Below are positions 5,642 through 6,357 of a stretch of DNA of 6,357 bases, piece after piece. Source of the stretch: Candidatus Enterousia merdequi (GTDB lineage Bacteria; Pseudomonadota; Alphaproteobacteria; Rs-D84); contig JAGHTM010000036.1 of assembly GCA_018065345.1 (NCBI GenBank), positions 1 through 6,357 on the forward strand, given 5' to 3'. Below the pieces are notes generated by a model. It had not been told where the DNA came from. It saw only the letters and a program-made list of their open reading frames with translations, and made no database searches. Made by a program: the position numbers and the translations under genes. Each line of letters opens with the position of its first letter. Within the stretch, counting starts at the first letter, position 1.

Positions 5642-6357
5642 ATGAAACGTATATTTTTAATATCATTACTTGGTGTGTTTGTATCTGTGGCTGCAATGGG
5701 TGGAGATAGACCAACACCAACAGTTCCAGATGCGCCTGTGAATCCTGGTGGGCCAACACCGGAAGAGCCGATGCCAGAAGAACCTAAGTATGTTCCTTTC
5801 TCGGGGCAAATGCTTGATTACTATGATTCACCCCAAGTTGGTGTATTATGTATGCCATATAATGATGTTTATGCATGTTGCCCTTCGGGTCAACCATGGG
5901 ATTGGATAGGAAATGCAAATGGCTTTACATGTTTTAATGCAGATGCTGGTTGTCCGTCTAATTCGCATTTTAATAATTATCCATTGGGCGCCGCGCTTCC
6001 AGATAACGGTCTTTGGATTGCATCGAATTTATGTGAATGTGATTCTGGATATTCTGCAACATATAATGAAGGAGAGTTAATTTGTATTGAATCAACCCCA
6101 TCTGCGCCACGCAGAGTGGCAATAGCCGCAAATGCAACAAATGCAGATTGTGATAGTGAAACATTAGAAACAAACAGTGGTTCAACGACATTGACTGCAC
6201 AATGGACAGCAAACACAATCACATTAAAATGGTATAATGGTGATAAACAATATTCTACAAATACATGTACTTATGATTCTGGAATAACATTACCGTCACA
6301 ACCGACGAAAACAGGATATAATTTGCCGGCTGGCGTGTTCGTTAAAATAAAACCACC
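5642..6357 (+). CDS. Secreted Cys-rich surface protein of unknown function (3' end outside window)
   Basis: An open frame of 238 codons runs from ATG at 5642 to the window edge without a stop, so the C-terminus is missing. A strong ribosome site (AAGGAAGGGAGA) ends 2 nt before the ATG. Residues 1-18 are a signal peptide (MKR, hydrophobic core, likely cut after V-A-A), so the product is exported. Residues 22-49 are a Pro/Glu-rich linker (PTPTVPD, PEEPMPEEP). A domain with eight cysteines follows (C70, C79, C80, C97, C104, C131, C133, C148); two more are C170 and C209, suggesting disulfides. Residues about 184-229, with LTAQWTANTITLKWY and LPSQPTKTGY, resemble the Listeria-Bacteroides (InlB B-type) repeat of surface proteins; this match is from memory and moderate. 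Codon use and AT content match the neighbours. An adhesin-like or envelope role is inference only. The leader with its own terminator implies conditional expression. Confidence 0.85.
   Translation, partial: MKRIFLISLLGVFVSVAAMGGDRPTPTVPDAPVNPGGPTPEEPMPEEPKYVPFSGQMLDYYDSPQVGVLCMPYNDVYACCPSGQPWDWIGNANGFTCFNADAGCPSNSHFNNYPLGAALPDNGLWIASNLCECDSGYSATYNEGELICIESTPSAPRRVAIAANATNADCDSETLETNSGSTTLTAQWTANTITLKWYNGDKQYSTNTCTYDSGITLPSQPTKTGYNLPAGVFVKIKP

Noticed and set aside
5970..6222. Overlapping minus-strand ORFs of about 80 codons
   Set aside because: They are antisense to the exported protein, which has a signal peptide, a strong ribosome site and an uninterrupted frame.
1..6357. CRISPR array, insertion sequence or tRNA gene
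   Set aside because: No regularly spaced direct repeats, no transposase frame or flanking inverted repeats, and no cloverleaf with a GGTTCGA-type T arm were found on either strand.

Overview
The window is AT-rich chromosomal DNA from a bacterium, most probably an alphaproteobacterium. The case rests on a D,D-carboxypeptidase carrying a C-terminal SPOR domain, proteobacterial RecR and RsmA, and a Kef-type antiporter with a fused RCK domain. The last gene is a secreted Cys-rich protein ending in a stretch that resembles the repeats of gut-bacterial surface proteins, so a host-associated lineage is plausible. The assignment is inferred, because no rRNA or marker tree is available.

Layout. Positions 1-779 (minus strand) hold a family 2 glycosyltransferase whose 3' end lies outside the window. 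Positions 780-1091 form a divergent intergenic region. On the minus strand it carries a promoter, a structured leader RNA and an intrinsic terminator just ahead of the glycosyltransferase; on the plus strand it carries the promoter of the next gene. Positions 1092-5362 are a tightly packed plus-strand operon: D-Ala-D-Ala carboxypeptidase, recR, rsmA and a Kef-type cation:proton antiporter, closed by an intrinsic terminator at 5368-5390. Positions 5405-5617 hold a second promoter, leader RNA and terminator. From 5642 to the end of the window runs the start of a secreted Cys-rich protein, open at the 3' edge.

Most notable observation. The two leader RNAs, on opposite strands about 4.4 kb apart, share one architecture although their sequences differ. 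Each starts at a promoter-proximal hairpin. A long P1 stem follows, then a P2 stem ending in ACAG/CTGT, which encloses three hairpins. An ACCGC...GCGGT terminator ends about 24 nt before the start codon. The paired strands change together between the copies. In both, the 3' strand of the middle hairpin can instead form a 9-10 bp helix with the segment that joins P1 to the terminator. This is the layout of a transcription-attenuation switch. It appears twice, ahead of two envelope or surface-related genes, and I do not recognise it with confidence as a known riboswitch class. A relationship to phage C4/P4-type antisense immunity RNAs is a tentative alternative.

How the genes fit together. The central operon is housekeeping: peptidoglycan trimming, recombinational repair, 16S rRNA dimethylation and ion homeostasis. 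The two flanking genes are separate, individually promoted units that may be co-regulated through their shared leader type.
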